Source of the DNA: Agarophyton chilense
Taxonomy: Eukaryota > Rhodophyta > Florideophyceae > Gracilariales > Gracilariaceae
Assembly (NCBI GenBank): GCA_030374765.1
Contig: JARGXX010000115.1
Coordinates: forward strand, 310,001-374,000
DNA: 64,000 bases
Direction of reading: 5' to 3'
The notes beneath the pieces are model-generated. The model was given only the letters and a program-made list of their open reading frames with translations. It did no database searches and was not told where the DNA came from. This document shows positions 12,189 to 22,569 of this stretch, piece by piece (position 1 is the stretch's first letter; every line of letters begins with the position of its first letter). A program made the translations under genes and the position numbers.

Positions 12189-12809
12189 TTGTTCGTCAAG
12201 TTCGAGGGTTTTTATTATCACAAGTGGAATGGGCGACGGTGGACATGGCAGCAATCCCTCGGAACCGCAGAGATCCGGGTTACTTTTGGCACGGCCAATA
12301 CCGCCTACGCTATGTGTATTCTCTTATTATTCATCAACAACGACAGTCTAACTTACAAAGAAATCGCTGACGCCACACTCACTTCCAAATCCGAGCTTAT
12401 CAGACATTTGCAGAGTCTATCTCTGGCAAAGCACAAGGTTTTAAAGAAAGAACCGCGCGAAAAAGAAGTAAAGGCAGATGATAAATTTATTTTCAACGCC
12501 GACTTTCGCAGTCGAAGCTGAAAAATTAAAAGGCAAGTAGTTACAGCTCAAAAAGAGAATGAAGCTAAAAGACACCATACGCCCTGTTGCATCAACGCCA
12601 CCCGGGGCTCTGTCATATACACAGTTGTTGCGCGCATAATGAAACACCGAAAGACCTTAGAGCCCAACAGGCTGATATCTGAAATCACCCGACAGCTGTA
12701 GCCGAAGTTCGAACCAAATACCCAGGAGATAAAGAAGAGAATTGAAAGTCTAGTACAGAGGGGGTACTTGGAGAGAAAGAAGGATAAGAGACAGGTATAC
12801 CAGTATGTA
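12189..12809 (+). pseudogene. Cullin-3-like C-terminal region, broken by stops and by Gypsy1
   Basis: Cullins scaffold ubiquitin ligases. Their C-terminal winged helix binds RBX1 and carries the NEDD8-acceptor lysine. One continuous frame shows NDSLTYKEIADAT, KEPREKEVKADDKFIFNADF, the neddylation motif VVARIMKHRKTLEPN (12619-12663), IKKRIESLVQRGYLE, and the C-terminal QVYQYV. The region before it (about the first two thirds of a cullin) is absent, so this is a fragment of about 210 codons. Two in-frame stops interrupt it: TGA at 12519-12521 and TAG at 12699-12701. The final codons are separated by Gypsy1: the frame stops at GTA (12807-12809) and resumes as GCA TAA at 17839-17844. The block EITRQL and the ending fit CUL3 better than CUL1 or CUL4, with moderate certainty. 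Confidence 0.85.
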
Positions 12810-13014
12810 TATAGCGCACGCTACCCACCACAATTAGGATAGCACCCAAAGTAGACACAAGCATTGTGGGTAGCGTCTCGATCCGGGACACAGTAGACAC
12901 CCACGATAAGTATTTAAGACTGCTCTAAGATACATTTCAGTAAACGAGGGCATCGAACCCACTACACTACAACTTTGCTTTTTCGTTGACGCCAACCGCT
13001 GCGGCAACAGCATA
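12810..13014 (+). repeat. Gypsy1 5' LTR
   Basis: It begins TATAGCGCACG (the canonical TG has become TA) and ends CAACAGCATA. It matches 17629-17833 along its length, including the shared stretch CCACAATTAGGATAGCACCC. Confidence 0.9.
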
Positions 13015-13051
13015 GTGATCACTGCTTCAACCGTAACGATTGAAGTTTTCG

Positions 13052-16000
13052 ATGTTCAAAACCTTTCGTTCGATCAACGAAGCAATGTCAGCATCCAATG
13101 CGCAACCGAAAGCGTCAGCTGGCAGCGATTTGCCCCTCGGACAACCGAGCTTCGTCTCGACGTCCGTCAGTCACCCGCGACTGACCCGCACCGATGCCGC
13201 CTCCATCCGAACATTTTTGCACCAATATGATCAATACGCAACTGAAATCAAGGCTCGAGCACTACAGCTGGCTGCTGTAGACTCCACCACCACAGAACCA
13301 GTACGTCCGGTTAACCTTACGTATTGTGTCGACCCCGAATGGCTACAGTCTGCGGTAGAGCTTGGTTTCATCGATGATGTAGAGAATGTGGAAAATCTTA
13401 CGGACACTGCTCTCTGAGCGTACTTAGAGTCTAAATCCAAAGAGCGCAAAGAGGTCCTCACGATTTCTGCTTTGGATGGGCTTGTAGACAAGAATTTGAA
13501 GATGGATATGTCAGACAGGTCTGCCCGGTCCAGAATGGAATCCCTTTTCACTTCATACATATCAATCTTGCGTAGACATGGGTTGAGTTGGGTAGTCAAG
13601 ACCAACCAGAAGACGGCCGTATCGCACATTATATCTGCAGTAAGGCCCAAATCGCTTCGTGTACGATTGGAAACGGACGTTCAATTTTCGTATGTAGATC
13701 TCAGGAAGTACTTTCGTGATTTCATGCATCACGCCTTCCGTGTGTCAGAAGCGTTTGAGATGATCGATACAGGGCCAGTATCAAGCACGAAGCACGGTTA
13801 TCTGAAATAAGAATCGTCTACACCCAGCAAGTTACCCGAAACGGACAACTTGCAGATGGAACAGAAGGAGAACACGTCGAGGAAGGCGAACTCGAAGCGT
13901 TCCGCCCCACAATGCCCCTTCGGTCCATGCAAACAGCAAGGACTCCTGCATTGGATTGATGACTGCACAAAGTCTACACATGAGCAGAAGAAGGACATGA
14001 AATGCAAGCTAGCCGCCCTCAAGGCGTCTGACGGTCCGGCACGTTCTACACGTTCCCAGAAACAGAGGCAAGGTAACAGTTCCGGCGCCGTAAAGTCTCA
14101 TAGTAACGCAGTAAATCGACTACAGGACCCTCAAGAATCCAATTCAGATGCACCATCCTGTGTTCTCACCGTTTCAGACGGCAGTTCGCTCCGACAGGCT
14201 ACCGGAAGGTGCGATAATGGAAGTGAGGACAGCATTGTTTCCCCTGGCCTCGCCGAGAGAGCTGCCCTTCAAGGAATTGGTAGAATCAAATCGATCACAC
14301 CCGTGCACCTCAAAGTGGCTCGCAGGAGAGGAGCTCAGCCTCAGACATTCGCGTTTTCACGGACATGGCAAGTTTCACGCACAGTTCTCCAACTTGCCTC
14401 TGGAAGCCTTGCCCTGGCCAACATCACCTCCCTCATTTCCGATGATGACCTCTCCTGTGAGGAGCTGCTGATTGGCTTGCCTGTGCTACAACACCTTCGG
14501 GTGGGCACAGAGACTTTTCTTGACAACAATCGCAGCCAACTGGATGGCACTGATTGCTCGAGAGTAGGAAACCCAACAAGGCGCCCCAATGGCGGTTACG
14601 TCAGTCGACTCATGAACTCAGAAGAACCCACAAGCAGTAACGGTGACTCCAGCTCCAGGACACGCTTGGACCCGAACAGACCCCGCTCGATTTATCACGT
14701 CGCACGTTCTGAAGATGACCCATTCCCAGACCCATCTTTGCTTGACCCAATTGACTCTGAACAGCATGAGGACGTCGTGACAGCGGTCAATGGAATGATA
14801 TCCGCCGCTCAATCGCAGGGAATGCCAGCCTCTCACGTAACTTCTCTGCAAGGCATCGTACAGGACCATGTTGACATTTTTCGCACCTCGTCATCAGCTG
14901 GTCCACCGGCATAACTCAAACCGCTCAAGATCAACCTCACCCCCGACGCACGTCCCGTTCGCGTCAAACTGTGGAATTTCTCCCAAGAACAGCGTCAATT
15001 CTTGGACAAGTTTCTAGGAAACCTGGTGAAAGCCGGAATGGTGTATTTCAACCCAAGCGCAGCATGGGCCTCCGCCCCACTCCTCGTCCCCAAACCAGGC
15101 CCAGCCCGGTTTCGCTTCACTGTAGACTTGCGTCCTGTGAACAAGTACACCGTTTGGCATCAATTCCCAATGCCCAACGTAGAACAGGAGCTTTGTAAGC
15201 TGGCGGGCTCCCGTTATTTCGCTACATTTGACCTCTCACACGGATATTGGCAGCTTCCTCTCGCCGAGAGCTCTCAACCTCTCCAATCGTTCATCACTCC
15301 GGATGGGATATTCACTCCAACAAGAGTGCTACATGGCACTAGAAATGCAACCACGCATATGCAGTCTGCTCTGGCCGAAGTCATCCCCGAAGGTCTTCGA
15401 CCTCATGTACTGTACTGGCTTGATGATATACTCCTTCATCATGCCACCATTGAAGGCCTTCTCCACTGCATCCGCTCTCTTTTCCGGTTGTGTTCTGAGC
15501 GACAGATGAAGCTACACCCTGCCAAATGCACCCTTTTTGCGACTTCTATCAGGTGGTGTGGGAGGATCATATCTGCTGATGGTGTCAAGTACGACCCTCG
15601 ACAGCTCAACGGCCTCCTTTCCATGGAACCTCCATCTAACGGCGGCCACTTACAACAACTTCTTTGCGCTTTGCTGTGGATGAAAACTGGTATCCCCAAT
15701 TTTTCCAATCTCATTGACCCACTGCATCACTTCATGGAAAATGTGTACCACCAAGCCGGCAAACGCACAACTCGAGCAGTAGCTCGAATTGACTTACGTA
15801 CCTTCGAATGGGGAGAAGTCGAATTGCAAGCGTTTGCAGCCTGCAAAGCGGCTCTGGCGAAACTGGTAACATTGTCTCATCGTCACAACAATCAGCGCTT
15901 GTGCATCTTTACTGACGGATCAGACAGCGTCTGGTCAGGAATTGTTACGCAGGTACCCTACGATGATTTGAGCCTGCCCCACCCGAGTCAACGCCATAGC

Positions 16001-17618
16001 CCACTTGCATTCTGTTCCGGCCGGTTCAGCAGAACTCAACTTGGCTGGTCCATTTTTGAAAAGGAAGCTTACGCAGTTCTTGCAACACTGGACCGTATGC
16101 ACTGGCTGGTAGCAACCACCAATGGTTTTGACCTTTTCAGGGATCATAACAACCTAATTTTTCTTTTTGATCCACTTGCAGTCGCACCTGACCTGTCTCA
16201 GACTTCAGTCCGAAAGGTCCTTAGATGGGCCGTACGTCTTAGTATGTACGACTACACCTGCTTCCACATAAAGGGCACGGACAATGTCTGGGCAGACCTA
16301 CTGGGAAGATGGTCAGCCCCAGGCACAGTACGACGATTGGTCAGAATCCCCGAGCTTCCATCCTCTTCCATTGAAAACTTCGAGTGGCCATCGCAGAAGG
16401 AGATCTTCACAACACAGGATGCAAACCACGACTCTCGCCCACATGACATACAAGTGAAACACGACCTATGAAGGAGCCCGAGCACGGACGCCATATGGAT
16501 ACCAGATAATGCAGGGGGCCTGCATCTTCGTCTTTGCATCATCGCGCACACTGGACCCAGTGGTCATCGCGGCAGCAAAGCCACCCTAAGTATACTACAG
16601 CAACACTTTTTTTGGTCCACCATGACAGCCGACGTTGCGAACTTCGTTCAGGCCTGTATTCTCTGCCTCTCAACAGTTGGCGGTGAGAAAGTCCCGCACC
16701 CTTTCGGTCCTGCCTTTCACGGTACAGCGCCAAACGATCTTGTTCAGTTCGACTATTTGGAAATTGGGCCGAGCCGCACTGGTGAGAAACACCTCTTACT
16801 ACTCAGGGATGACCACTCTGAGTTCAAATGGCTTTTCCCATTTCCAAACACTTCAGCCGAGAACGCAGCGCACGCTCTTATCGATTGGTGTGCCGCCTTT
16901 GCTGTCCCGCATGGGTTCATGTCAGACGGTCCAACACACTTCCGAAATGAGACGCTTCGTTTGGTCTCAAAGGGCCTCAAAGTCCCACATAATTTCACCG
17001 TACCATATACCCTTTGGAGCAACGGTGCCGTCGAGCGCTTGGGCAAGGAAGTACTTCGTGCGTTCCGCGCTATTGTCTCTGAACTGCGCATGGACATTAA
17101 AGAATGGCCTGATCTAGTTCCTATCATTCAGAGTGCTCTGAACAGTGCACCATCTCCACATCGCCGCAATGTCCCACCCGTCACAGCTTTCACTGAATTG
17201 AAACCGACACCACCCATTTCCACCTTTCTACGGACATCCACAGAAACAACAATGACTCTTGCGGAGGCAGCTGCCGAACGCTTGCTCAACACCAAGTCCT
17301 TAAAGCAAGCTGTAGCTGAATTGCACCCTCTGATACAGTCCACACTGCAGAGACGCCTCGTTAAACACTGAAGCTATTCTTCCGCATGTTCTCGCTTCGG
17401 AAACTGGCATGCCTTTAGCGCGTTTACTGAAACTTGTCGAAACGGCAGATGGTTTGAAGGTACGCGTGCGCTGGAAAGGACTGCCGAACAATGAAGACAC
17501 TTTGGAATCGATAGAACAAATCAACGAAGACGTTCCAGTCATGTTTTCTCGCTTGCTGAAGCGAAAAAACTGTCCTGCACACCTTGTGGATAAAGTTGGT
17601 GACGCACTTTCTCTCTGA
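13052..17618 (+). pseudogene. Gypsy1 gag-pol polyprotein with chromodomain-like tail
   Basis: A single reading frame runs from 13052 to about 17371 with only in-frame stops (TGA 13415, TAA 13808, TAA 14912, TGA 16469). One shift then leads into the last 210 bases. Domains: gag with a Cys/His cluster (CPFGPCKQQGLLHWIDDC, about 13914); protease-like DNGSEDSIVSPGLAER (about 14217); RT (FRFTVDLRPVNKYT, FDLSHGYWQLP, catalytic LDD in YWLDDILLHH at about 15412); RNase H (FTDGSDSVWSG, 15908); integrase HHCC (16540-16670) and core (FDYLEIGPS, MSDGPTHFRNE, NGAVERLGKE); and a chromo-like end (VRVRWKGLPNNEDTLES). All four stops are consistent with C-to-T change in CGA or CAA. LDD in place of the usual Y-x-DD is seen in some gypsy lineages. 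Confidence 0.92.
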
Positions 17619-17628
17619 AAGAGGGGAG

Positions 17629-17833
17629 TGTAGCGTACTCCACCCACCACAATTAGGATAGCACCCAAAGTAGACACAAGCATTGTGGGTAGCGTCCCAA
17701 TCCGGGACACAGTAGACACCCACGATAAGTATTTAAGACTGCTCTAAGTTACATCTCAGTAAACGAGGGCATCGAACCCACTACACTACAACTTTGCTTT
17801 TTCGTTGACGCCAACCTCTGCGGCAACAGCACA
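17629..17833 (+). repeat. Gypsy1 3' LTR
   Basis: It begins TGTAGCGTACTCC, ends CAACAGCACA, and is followed by the ATGTA duplication. It directly follows the purine tract at 17618-17628. Confidence 0.92.
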
Positions 17834-18082
17834 ATGTAGCATAAGTCGAAGCAACTATTTCATATTGAAACTCTTATTCTTGGGATGGGAGGGAGATGTC
17901 TGTGGAGTTCGCGTGCATTTCTCATGCGATGTTCAATGTAATAGGGCTAGGACCAACCCAGACGGCGTATTCGTGGCGGAGCGGGCGTGGGGAACATGTC
18001 GTGAAACCCAAACTCATCTCGACAAATAGATTGTCAATATATTGTAATGTTGACGTATTGATGTCTTTTGCTCATTTCGTTT

Positions 18083-18794
18083 TCAACACAGATAAAGAAA
18101 TAAACACCAATCAATGAAATCGCAGTGATACGAAGCCTTTGAATTCATTGATAAGTTCTCAACTCTCTTTTCTAATTGTTCGTCATCGTTCAGTGGGTTA
18201 TCACCGGGTTTGATGTTAGTTACGTCAGCTTCCAAAGAGTCGAGGTAGTCGTAAACTGTTTGAGATTCAGGAATTCCGAAAGAAAACGCGTGAACTCCCC
18301 GAGTCTCATCCACTCTGGAACACTGAGCAGAACGTTTTCCATTTCCAAGAAGTCCGCAGTCAGCTCTGTCATAAGACAAGTTTCATCCAGCTGTACCTCC
18401 TCTGAATCCTCTACGGCACGGATCTTGGTAGCCTCTTTAAACTCTACTCCACTGTCTTGGTAGTCATCTTCAAGCTCTTCTTGGAGATATCGGTATTCGT
18501 TGGAACCAAGATATTCATCGACACTTGAGCCTCGATGCGAACCTATCCTACAAGCTCTTGGCCCGCCCATCCCCCTCGACCATTTCGCCCACCTCGTTCA
18601 CCTCTTCCGCGGCGTCCACCTCCCCCACCCCGTCCGCGGTTCTCGCGGCGATAACTTGCGCTGTGGCGACTGCGAGCCGACCGCCGACATGGACCAGAGA
18701 GCAACACTTTCTCCATCCGATTCCAGAAATATCCCGATCGGTCGTGAAGATTTGTAATATGTTTGCCACCAATGAATGATATCAGGAAGGCCAA
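18083..18794 (-). pseudogene. Unassigned RGG-rich protein remnant
   Basis: On the minus strand three overlapping frames together look like one broken gene. The upstream part (18794-18543) contains an arginine-glycine-rich run (GRGGGGGRRGRGERGGRNGR), typical of RNA-binding RGG boxes. A second frame (18570-18220) is acidic (YLQEELEDDYQDSG, MTELTADFLEMENVL, EWMRLGEFTRFLSEFLN). A third (18379-18083) continues plausibly with TVYDYLDSLEADVTN and ends LCLFLYLC-like. Frame changes near 18550 and 18280 are needed to join them. I do not recognise the family. It may be a gene fragment or a transposon ORF. It sits between the Gypsy1 insertion and the ASNSD1-like remnant. Confidence 0.3.
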
Positions 18795-19607
18795 GAGCTG
18801 AGATTTCTGAGGACGCGATTCGGCGCCAAAGACTAACAGAGATAGTTTGTCTCTTGGGTGACGAAAGATTTGATGTTATTAGACGTTGAAGAAATAGCCC
18901 CGAGCGGAGTAGGGTCGTCGTTTAATCAGAACGGAAGCCGAAAGCTTATCAATATCCAGCAAATACGAAGGGACTTGCCAGTAGAATCGTTGACGTCCTC
19001 TACATCTAGCAAAGGGTTCTGTTTTTGTTACAATAGCGTCGTAAATACCGTAGCTGCAGAGAAATACAGCGACATTTTACTAATCAGTGCGGCTGTCTTT
19101 TTTCCACGGACTGTTATCAGCTTCCACTAGAAGTGTTAAAACTGTGGTGGGACAAATATTTCATGCAACCAGATATCCTGTATGTTTCTCTAGATTTCTA
19201 CAATCTTCGGGTTCTTGAAGGACGAGAAAGAGGCAGGGCATTGTTCATGTACATATTCTGCAGAGAGTGTGCTGCCTCCGCAACGATCGTGCCGGCCTTT
19301 GAAGTGAAACAATTTACGCCGTTTGCATCCTGTGTTTAAGATGTGCTCGATGATTCGCTTTCAATAATAGACAAAATACAAAAAGATGCAGGGATAGCCC
19401 CGGGGTAAAGGGTTACCCGTCTAGTGTTGAGAACTCAAATTGATTAGCAAGTTCTCTGTGATGAGCAAAGGGCTCTTGTGGAATTGTCATCGCTAGGTGC
19501 CACTATATGCTTAGGCCCAGAGGATTCTTTTTCGTTGCGAAACAGAACAGTGAAGCCTTGATTTGTGAAGTCTGAAAAGCACCGTCCTTGCCTTGTGATC
19601 AGTGTCC
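18795..19607. other. No assignable gene; decayed coding-like stretch
   Basis: Short plus-strand frames such as 19133-19339 (LWWDKYFMQPDILYVSLDFY) and 18858-19130 have protein-like composition but no family I recognise. Stops and frame changes break every continuation. This is possibly the remains of another gene between the RGG-rich remnant and the ASNSD1-like one. Confidence 0.35.
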
Positions 19608-21334
19608 ATGTGCGGAATCTATGCGGAGCTAGTTAGCGGTAAAGTTCCTTCTCTACCGCGCTGGCAGTTTTGGACGGGCAAGGCCCAAAGATCTAAATCG
19701 GAAGAATGCTCGATTCTACCTTCTAGAAGTTCTGTCCGGCAGCATTTGGACCGACGAAAACCAGATTATCCAAACACAGAGGTTATAAGTATAGATGAAA
19801 AATGTTCTTTGCAATTGACTCAAACGACTCTCTCCCTTCGTGGATCTCCGAAGGCAGTAGATTGGGGCTAAGAGAAGAACAAAATTTTGTAAAACGAGGA
19901 ATTGTATGGTGGAATATTTATCGATGAGGATTCTTCTGATACTCAGATCCTTCTTAATTATTTGAATGAAAAAATATCTACGCATGCCTTGGAGCCAGAG
20001 ATCTTGGATGGGCTTAAAGACCCATGGAGTATTATTTATTGGCATTCCCATTGCAAGCGGTTGTATTCTGCAAGAGATTGTATCGGACGGCGTTCGCTTC
20101 TTATGCAAGTGTTACCAAGTAAGAAGATTGTCTTAACTTCAGTAGCCCCAGAGCATGCATGATACATACGGATTTGTGGAAGTTCCTCCGGCCGGAGTAG
20201 CTTACATTGATGTTTCGGGTGTTCCCAAATTCGGATTGTAGGGCAGAGAAACCCATTCGGTTGTGCCAAGACGTGATCTGGCTTTGATGTGTAGTAGAAA
20301 TGGAAATAGTGCTCGTATTGTTAGTGGCATCGATATTGACATGTACGTTTCCTTACTTCCGAAAAAATGGTTGAATAGAAAAGCACCACGGACAAACATG
20401 GAATCTCTGACACCCATAGAGTCCACGTAGAAATTCATGGCCTTGTTCAAGCAAATTATCAAGAGACGTATGGTAATCAATGTTCCCTGCAGTAACAACC
20501 GGCCAAGATTCGCAGTGCTCTTCTCAAGTGGAATTGATTATATGTTTCTTTCTCTCATTCTTGACTCATGCCTCCCCGAAAACGAACCATTGCAGCTTAT
20601 TAACGTTGCGTTCGGTTGCGGCAAAAGGTCCATTTCTCAGTGCCTGAATCATGCTTGGATTTCACGAGCTATATAGCTTATGCTCGAAGAGAAGAGCAGG
20701 TGAGATGTTGTGCGTCGATGTTCTTGCTAAACAAGTGGATGAAACTCTCGCTAGTCGTGTGCGACACCTTTCACATCCCTGTGATCAGCTTTTGGATGCC
20801 TCCATCGGTACCGCTATCTGACTTTCTTCCCAAGGAATAGGGTACAAAGTTGTTCATGGCTTCAAAAGCCCGCGTGAGATAACGCAATCTCCAGCAAGAG
20901 TGTTATTGAGCGGCCTCGGCGCTGACGAACTGATGGGTGGGTATAAAGGTCGGCATCGTACAATATTCCAAAGCGAAGGAACTGATGGTATTCTTCGTGA
21001 AATGAATGCCGACTTAAGTAGGTTATGGTTTCGAAATCTTGGACGACACGATAGACTTACAGGAGACCATGGAAGAAAAGTACGCCATCCATTCCTTGAT
21101 GAAGACTTGGCGGACTTTATCACGAAATTGCCGTTGACGGAACATGTATGTGATCTCTCAGCATCAGATGGTGTCGGTGATAAGCACCTACTTTGAAGCG
21201 CTGCTAGAAAATTTGGACTGTCGGATGAAGCAACCTCGCGTAGTAAGCACGCCATACAATTCGGATCGAGCAGTCGACATGTTCTCGAACGGAAATATTT
21301 TTTGCCACCAATCGTCAATAAGACACCTCCCTGA
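19608..21334 (+). pseudogene. Asparagine-synthetase-domain protein (ASNSD1-like), decayed
   Basis: It begins MCGIYAELVSG at 19608, with the catalytic Cys2 of a class II glutamine amidotransferase. Family blocks follow in order but in different frames: DSSDTQILLNYL (19928), LYSARDCIGRRSLL (20063), a damaged PP-loop AVLFSSGID (20515), NVAFGCG (20603), VLLSGLGADELMGGYKGRH (20900), and GRHDRLTGDHGRKVRHPFLDED (21039). In-frame TGA at 21194-21196 falls at a position that would read Arg (CGA). Beyond it KHAIQFGSSSRHVLE continues to the end at 21334. ASNSD1 resembles asparagine synthetase but its physiological reaction is not well established. The block order and the GADELMGGY and FLDE motifs make the assignment fairly firm. 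Multiple frameshifts make this copy non-functional. Confidence 0.8.
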
Positions 21335-21473
21335 ACAACGTACGAAGTCCACAATGCCAAGAACGCGACTGCTATATGAAAACTGAAAACAACCTGACCG
21401 GGGGACGGAGGTATACGTCAGCTCTTTCTGCGAGCTCTTCGTCATTAGAATTCAACAGACCACTGCAGTACAC

Positions 21474-21963
21474 TGCGTGATGGTTTTAGGTCTTAATTTG
21501 GGTTTGAGATACGATGAAATATCAAATCTTAAAATTGATAAAGTTTCCCTATGGTCCAATGGAATAAATATGACTTTCGGTGAAACCATAAAGAATTCAA
21601 CAGTTCAAAGAAAATACACGGTTCGAAAGTAGGGCGGGAACAGTGAACTTCGCCATTCTTTGTTGAAGGGCCCGTTTGTGGCAGTACTTTCGTGGTTGGT
21701 AATCAGAGAAAACGCCAGTGGTTTTCGATTCTTTAAAATAAAGAGCACAAAAATAAGAGAAGACTTAAACGTGTTAAGGAATGGGACGTGCGAGAGCTTC
21801 AGATGTGCTTTTAAGAAGCGTCTTTCGCAAATCGGAGTTGGTAGAGGTAATCTTGAGATGTTCACGGGCCATTCCTTAAAGCATTGTAGCCTAGAATTGT
21901 ACAGATCGCATGGATTGAAAGAAAAGATAGTAATCGAATTGATTCAAATGAGGGGAAATAACG
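21474..21963 (+). pseudogene. Tyrosine recombinase, first part (split by Gypsy2)
   Basis: Frame 3 reads VLGLNLGLRYDEISNLKID, which matches the box I arginine region of tyrosine recombinases (phage-integrase fold). Farther on is MFTGHSLKHCSLELYRSHG, which matches the box II H-x-x-R region with Lys in place of Arg. A single TAG (21630-21632) interrupts the frame. It ends inside the catalytic domain at ...LIQMRGNN where Gypsy2 starts at 21964. The part carrying the expected nucleophilic Tyr lies 16 kb downstream at 38053. The N-terminal half is not visible. Such enzymes occur in Crypton and DIRS transposons; which one cannot be told here. Confidence 0.68.
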
Positions 21964-22277
21964 TGTAGCATTCTGAATGCACCTGAGTTCGACCGTTCGA
22001 AATACTACGAAGTCGCGATACGGCATTCATCAGCTATTGCTTGGGCTAGAAGTTATTAGAAGAATCACTTCATGGAAAGATCTGGACAGGAGATACTTAA
22101 TTAGGGAAGTACTGTATTTAGTGTACACTGTGAGGTGCCATCACCAAATATTTTATTTGGTATTATTTAGACAATTAAGTAGTGGCACGCCACGTGCATG
22201 CATTACTGTACAGTACTTGCTTTGCATCTGGGCACATTAAAGGGCGCAAGGCCCAGGTGAGGACGGCAAAGGCCAAC
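21964..22277 (+). repeat. Gypsy2 5' LTR, left segment
   Basis: It begins TGTAGCATTCTGAATGCACC and aligns with the 3' LTR from 37246. It is cut at GGCCAAC, where Copia3 inserted. Confidence 0.9.
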
Positions 22278-22556
22278 TATGAGAACGATCATTGATGGAA
22301 GTCGATCGTCTACAAATACGCCCGCTCAATGCTTTATATTTGAATATTCAATTGTCGTTGCTATGAGTCATCATTCGTACCACATGGCAACCTCTTATAT
22401 CATGTATTACGCCCGTTAATTATGTTGTAATGTACTCTATTTATACATCTATGTACCTCATGTTTGTAAACATCTGCGACTGCGGCCAGCCGCTATTTTG
22501 TACTCTGTCCTACACTGTGTGTACCTAGTTCTACACCGCAAGTCTAATCATTCTTA
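22278..22556 (+). repeat. Copia3 5' LTR
   Basis: TATGAGAACGATCATTGATG ... AATCATTCTTA, a 279-bp match to 27088-27366. Confidence 0.93.
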
Positions 22557-22569
22557 GTTATGGGCCCAG
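22557..22569 (+). promoter_or_regulatory. Copia3 half-tRNA iMet primer-binding site containing the gag ATG
   Basis: GTTATGGGCCCAG abuts the LTR and matches the initiator tRNA-Met anticodon-arm complement, as in Copia1. The ATG inside it (22560-22562) is in frame with the gag ORF. Confidence 0.75.

Larger units (their letters stand above)
12810..17833 (+). mobile_element. Gypsy1: complete Ty3/gypsy LTR element inside the cullin remnant
   Basis: LTRs of 205 bp (12810-13014 and 17629-17833) flank gag-protease-RT-RNase H-integrase-chromodomain-like, the Ty3/gypsy order. The 5-bp duplication ATGTA lies at 12805-12809 and 17834-17838. A purine tract (AAAGAGGGGAG) precedes the 3' LTR. The LTRs differ at about ten positions by eye, so this copy looks older than Copia1. 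Confidence 0.93.
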
